From: a virus
Direction: 5' to 3' (one strand)
IMG/VR virus record: IMGVR_UViG_3300050118_000005
Location: 1-24,261 of that record
Length of the DNA: 24,261 nucleotides
The translations under genes were made by a program, and so were the position numbers. The notes under the pieces were generated by a model. It searched no databases and was not told where the DNA came from. It saw nothing but the letters and a program-made list of their open reading frames with translations. Below, piece after piece: positions 22,216 through 24,261 of the stretch. How positions within the stretch are numbered: position 1 is the stretch's first letter; every line of letters starts with the position of its first letter.

Positions 22216-22548
22216 GTGAACATCGACCTCAACAAGCAGCAACTCGGTAGCTTCGTTCGCCAGCTCGCCGCCTTCGTGGCGATCGGCACGCAGGTGGCCA
22301 ACGTCGGCCACCTCGGAACAGTCCGACCGATCCTTGTCGCCGCGGGTGCGATCCTTCTCGCGATCGAGCACTACGTGGGCGACCCGTCGACCGGGTCGAC
22401 GCCGCTCACCGAGGCGACTGGCGTGGCCGTGTCGACCGCCCCGCTGCTTCCCTCGACCTGGGTAACTCCTCCGAGCGCCACGGGGACATCCACGGTGGTG
22501 ATGGACGCCCCAAAAGCGCCAGCACCGGGAGCGGTGCCTCAAACGTAA
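22216..22548 (+). CDS. holin-like membrane protein, two transmembrane segments
   Basis: 110 residues from GTG 22216, SD GAAAGGA about 5 bases upstream. A short polar N-terminus (MNIDLNKQQLGS) precedes two hydrophobic helices, about 13-33 and 37-54 (VRPILVAAGAILLAIEHYVG). A flexible Pro/Thr/Ser-rich tail follows from 55 (PSTGSTPLTEATG ... APKAPAPGAVPQT). The layout and the position near the endolysin and glycosidase fit a holin. The tail-coding region contains a candidate -1 frameshift cassette (22509-22537) that would replace the last ten residues by a long secreted domain. Confidence 0.7.
   Translation: MNIDLNKQQLGSFVRQLAAFVAIGTQVANVGHLGTVRPILVAAGAILLAIEHYVGDPSTGSTPLTEATGVAVSTAPLLPSTWVTPPSATGTSTVVMDAPKAPAPGAVPQT
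22509..22537 (+). promoter_or_regulatory. candidate programmed -1 ribosomal frameshift signal
   Basis: The heptamer C CCA AAA (22509-22515) is in phase with the holin-like gene (codons CCA, AAA). Both tRNAs re-pair well after a -1 slip (CCC and AAA). A 6-base spacer follows, then a perfect hairpin: stem GCACCG (22522-22527) with CGGTGC (22532-22537), loop GGAG. The -1 frame is that of the beta-helix ORF, open from 22251 to 23774. The predicted fusion is 519 residues. Confidence 0.6.
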
Positions 22549-22580
22549 AGCGCAACACCACCCTCGCCGCGGCCGCTCTG

Positions 22581-23774
22581 GTGGTTGCGGCTGGCGTGGG
22601 CGTGGGCTTCGCGGCCGCGCATCAGACGTCGACACCGGCGCCACCGAAGCCGACCGTCATCAACGTCGCCGTGCCGTCCTCGATCAACACCACGTGCGCG
22701 ACAGACGACACCCAGGCGCTCGGAGCGTTCTTCTACTCGCTGGCGCTCCAACCGAAGCCGGGCCCGACGACGGTCGTCCACTTCGGAAGCGACTGCCTCC
22801 AGGTCGACGGCACGCTGTTTCTCCGCGGCCTGCAGAACCTCACCATCACCGGCGGCAAGTGGGAAGAGACCACAGCCAACGACGTCGCCACGGGTGACTG
22901 GTCAGGTGTCGGCCCGATCCGGCCCGCCTACTGCGGGAACACGGGCTACACCGACGACAAGGCCGACCTTTACACGCTCAACCCGTTTACGCTCATGTGG
23001 GCCTGGGAGGGCGGCTGCGACATCACCATGAAGAACATGACGATCATCGGACCGAACACCGCCGCCACGTCGGGGCAGTACAAGCTCGAGCAGGACAGCC
23101 TGGTGAGCTTCTACGGCACCCAGAGGGCGCTGGTTGACAATGACGTCATCCGCAACCCTTACGGCGACTACGTGACAGCCACGGGGATGCACGAGGTCAA
23201 CGGAACGCCGGCCGCTGTCCCGGACACTGACATCACCGTCGAGAACTGCCACCTGTCCGGATCGGGCCGCCAAGGTCTCTCGGTCATCCTCGGAGAGCGG
23301 GTCGCCTTCGTCCACAACACGATCAGCTCGGCTCACGCCACGGTGTTCGACGTCGAGGAGGACGGGGTCGGTGTGGCGCCCACGGATGACATCACGATCG
23401 CGGACAACACGATCGTGGGCTTCCACTACGCCGACGTGCTCAGCGCCCAGACCGGAGCGCCGATCGACCGCCTCGCCTTCACCGGCAACGACCTGATCGA
23501 CGGCGGTCAGATGCGGGTGATCGTGAACGACCTTCTGCCCGGTTCTGACCTGCGGTTCTCCAACAACACCGCCACGGCGGCTTCGACGGGCATGGACTTC
23601 ACACAGCCCGCCTTCAGCATCAAGGGCGTCACGAACGTGGAAGTGGACGACAACACGATTCCGCTCGGGAAGGGTGGCCTGGCGGTCCTACCGGCCGGAT
23701 CGGTGCTCTGTACCGGGACCATGTGCCCCGACCCGTCGCCGGTGACCGCGCCCGCAGCGCCAGCGCTCCCGTAG
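22581..23774 (+). CDS. membrane-tethered beta-helix protein (likely frameshift product)
   Basis: The frame is open from 22251, but GTG 22581 is its first ATG/GTG/TTG codon. That start falls inside the hydrophobic segment (LAAAALVVAAGVGVGFAAA), after its basic flank (NVKRNTT), and has no SD, so it is doubtful. Entry by -1 frameshift at 22509-22515 or from GTA 22545 is more credible. After the anchor and a Pro linker, about 380 residues form a right-handed parallel beta-helix: QALGAFFYSLALQPKPG, then repeated strand-turn units (LQNLTITGGKW, CDITMKNMTIIGPN, TDITVENCHLSGSG, DDITIADNTIVGF, TNVEVDDNTIPLG). This fold is common in polysaccharide lyases and hydrolases. Coordinates use the conventional GTG; the stop is certain, the start is not. 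Confidence 0.7.
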   Translation: MVAAGVGVGFAAAHQTSTPAPPKPTVINVAVPSSINTTCATDDTQALGAFFYSLALQPKPGPTTVVHFGSDCLQVDGTLFLRGLQNLTITGGKWEETTANDVATGDWSGVGPIRPAYCGNTGYTDDKADLYTLNPFTLMWAWEGGCDITMKNMTIIGPNTAATSGQYKLEQDSLVSFYGTQRALVDNDVIRNPYGDYVTATGMHEVNGTPAAVPDTDITVENCHLSGSGRQGLSVILGERVAFVHNTISSAHATVFDVEEDGVGVAPTDDITIADNTIVGFHYADVLSAQTGAPIDRLAFTGNDLIDGGQMRVIVNDLLPGSDLRFSNNTATAASTGMDFTQPAFSIKGVTNVEVDDNTIPLGKGGLAVLPAGSVLCTGTMCPDPSPVTAPAAPALP

Positions 23775-23924
23775 ATGTGGTTCTGGCAGCGGTTCCTGGA
23801 GCTGTGGTCGACCAGCCAGCCGAAGGGCCAGCGAGTGGAGGACAAGGTCGCATGGGCTCTAGAGATCTTGGACCTTTACTGTGATTCAGTTCCTTCACTG
23901 GCTTTGGGAGCGCATTCTCGCTGA
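23775..23924 (+). CDS. possible 49-residue protein directly after the beta-helix stop
   Basis: ATG 23775 follows TAG 23772-23774 without a gap and in the same frame. It encodes an amphipathic, Trp-rich start (MWFWQRFLELWS) and a charged helix (GQRVEDKVAWALEILDLYC), then 14 residues that overlap the next gene by 44 bases. It could be a small coupled gene or a readthrough extension of the beta-helix protein. Its sequence looks protein-like up to residue 36, but overlap and the lack of an SD keep confidence low. Confidence 0.4.
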   Translation: MWFWQRFLELWSTSQPKGQRVEDKVAWALEILDLYCDSVPSLALGAHSR

Positions 23925-24249
23925 CGGGTGGCCCCCCGACGACTCACGCATCGCCCCCAATATTGTCGCCTCGGTCGTCCAGTGGATCATCGTCGCGGCG
24001 GTCATGTACGCGATCTGGCCCCGGTTCCGCCACGCTCTCGACCACTGGATCAAAGGGCACCTGCACCAGCACCACATCGAGCACTCAGAAGCGATAAAGG
24101 CGCACCTGGACGCCCACATGGCGACGCTGCGCAAAGACCTCGGGCTGGACAAACCGACTCCGGTTCGCAAGCCCACCACCAAGTCGACCAAGCCCGTCGT
24201 CCCGACCAAACGGGCGGCAACGACACGACCAAAGGAGACCAAGAAATGA
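23881..24249 (+). CDS. small membrane protein with His- and Lys-rich tail
   Basis: 122 residues from GTG 23881, the furthest upstream start in its frame. Residues 1-25 are polar and aromatic (FLHWLWERILADGWPPDDSR). One transmembrane helix lies at about 27-46 (NIVASVVQWIIVAAVMYAIW). A His-rich amphipathic helix follows (HWIKGHLHQHHIEHSEAIKAH) and then a Lys/Thr/Pro-rich tail from about 90. A single-span protein with a large cytoplasmic tail near the lysis cassette could be a lysis accessory. The tail could bind RNA, DNA or an acidic partner. The stop overlaps the next start (ATGA). Confidence 0.7.
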   Translation: MIQFLHWLWERILADGWPPDDSRIAPNIVASVVQWIIVAAVMYAIWPRFRHALDHWIKGHLHQHHIEHSEAIKAHLDAHMATLRKDLGLDKPTPVRKPTTKSTKPVVPTKRAATTRPKETKK

Positions 24250-24261
24250 GCTTTTCAGCAA
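24246..24261 (+). CDS. start of a downstream gene, cut by the window edge
   Basis: ATG 24246 overlaps the previous stop (ATGA) and is preceded by AAAGGAG about 7 bases upstream. Only five residues (MSFSA) are in the window, so nothing can be said about function. Confidence 0.6.

Noticed and set aside
1-24261. tRNA genes, CRISPR array, insertion sequences, attachment sites
   Set aside because: I saw no cloverleaf with CCA-type ends, no spaced identical repeats, no transposase or integrase and no terminal inverted repeats.

Overview
The window looks like the structural and lysis half of a tailed phage (or prophage) genome with a long non-contractile tail, i.e. siphovirus-like. Every gene is on the + strand, most are packed with 1-4 base overlaps (GTGA, ATGA, TGATG), and codon use is strongly G/C-ended. 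GTG starts are common, and the minor-tail and NlpC/P60 proteins are of the type seen in actinobacteriophages, so a high-GC actinobacterial host is the best guess. No 16S, tRNA, integrase, CRISPR or host gene is visible, so I cannot say whether this is a free phage, a prophage or a metagenomic contig. No stretch over about 65 bases lacks a gene or a plausible gene.

Layout. (1) 1-2477: the end of an upstream gene (probably portal), three small coupled genes (a membrane protein, a very basic protein, a zinc-finger-like protein), then a large prohead protease/scaffold polyprotein. (2) 2529-6858: the major capsid protein with an inserted FN3-like domain, a zinc-ribbon protein, a head-tail connector, a putative tail terminator, an Ig-like surface protein, a 26-residue membrane peptide and a small acidic protein. 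(3) 6921-12952: the tail tube, tail assembly chaperones G and GT (made by a -1 frameshift), an HK97 gp10-like protein and a 1299-residue tape measure. (4) 12952-20071: adsorption proteins, namely a pectate-lyase-like beta-helix protein, an 860-residue hub/minor tail protein with CBM-like and LamG-like insertions, two small tail-tip proteins, a protein with 10-11 tandem repeats of about 22 residues, and a small beta protein. (5) 20080-24261: the lysis region. It holds an NlpC/P60 endolysin, a coiled-coil membrane protein, a secreted GH12-like glycosidase, a holin-like protein with an out-of-frame secreted beta-helix ORF downstream, and further membrane proteins.

The most notable signals are translational. 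A textbook -1 frameshift cassette (C CCA AAA, 6-base spacer, perfect 6-bp hairpin) lies at 22509-22537. It would join the two-helix holin-like protein to a beta-helix ORF that has no convincing start of its own. A GTG-to-GTA change at the gene junction is the main competing explanation. In-frame internal starts with good Shine-Dalgarno sequences sit at domain boundaries at 2058 (scaffold), 6142 (Ig-like domain) and 20560 (endolysin wall-binding domain). The GH12-like protein with a Sec signal and both candidate catalytic glutamates, next to an endolysin and a membrane-tethered beta-helix, suggests a lysis module aimed at envelope glycans beyond peptidoglycan.
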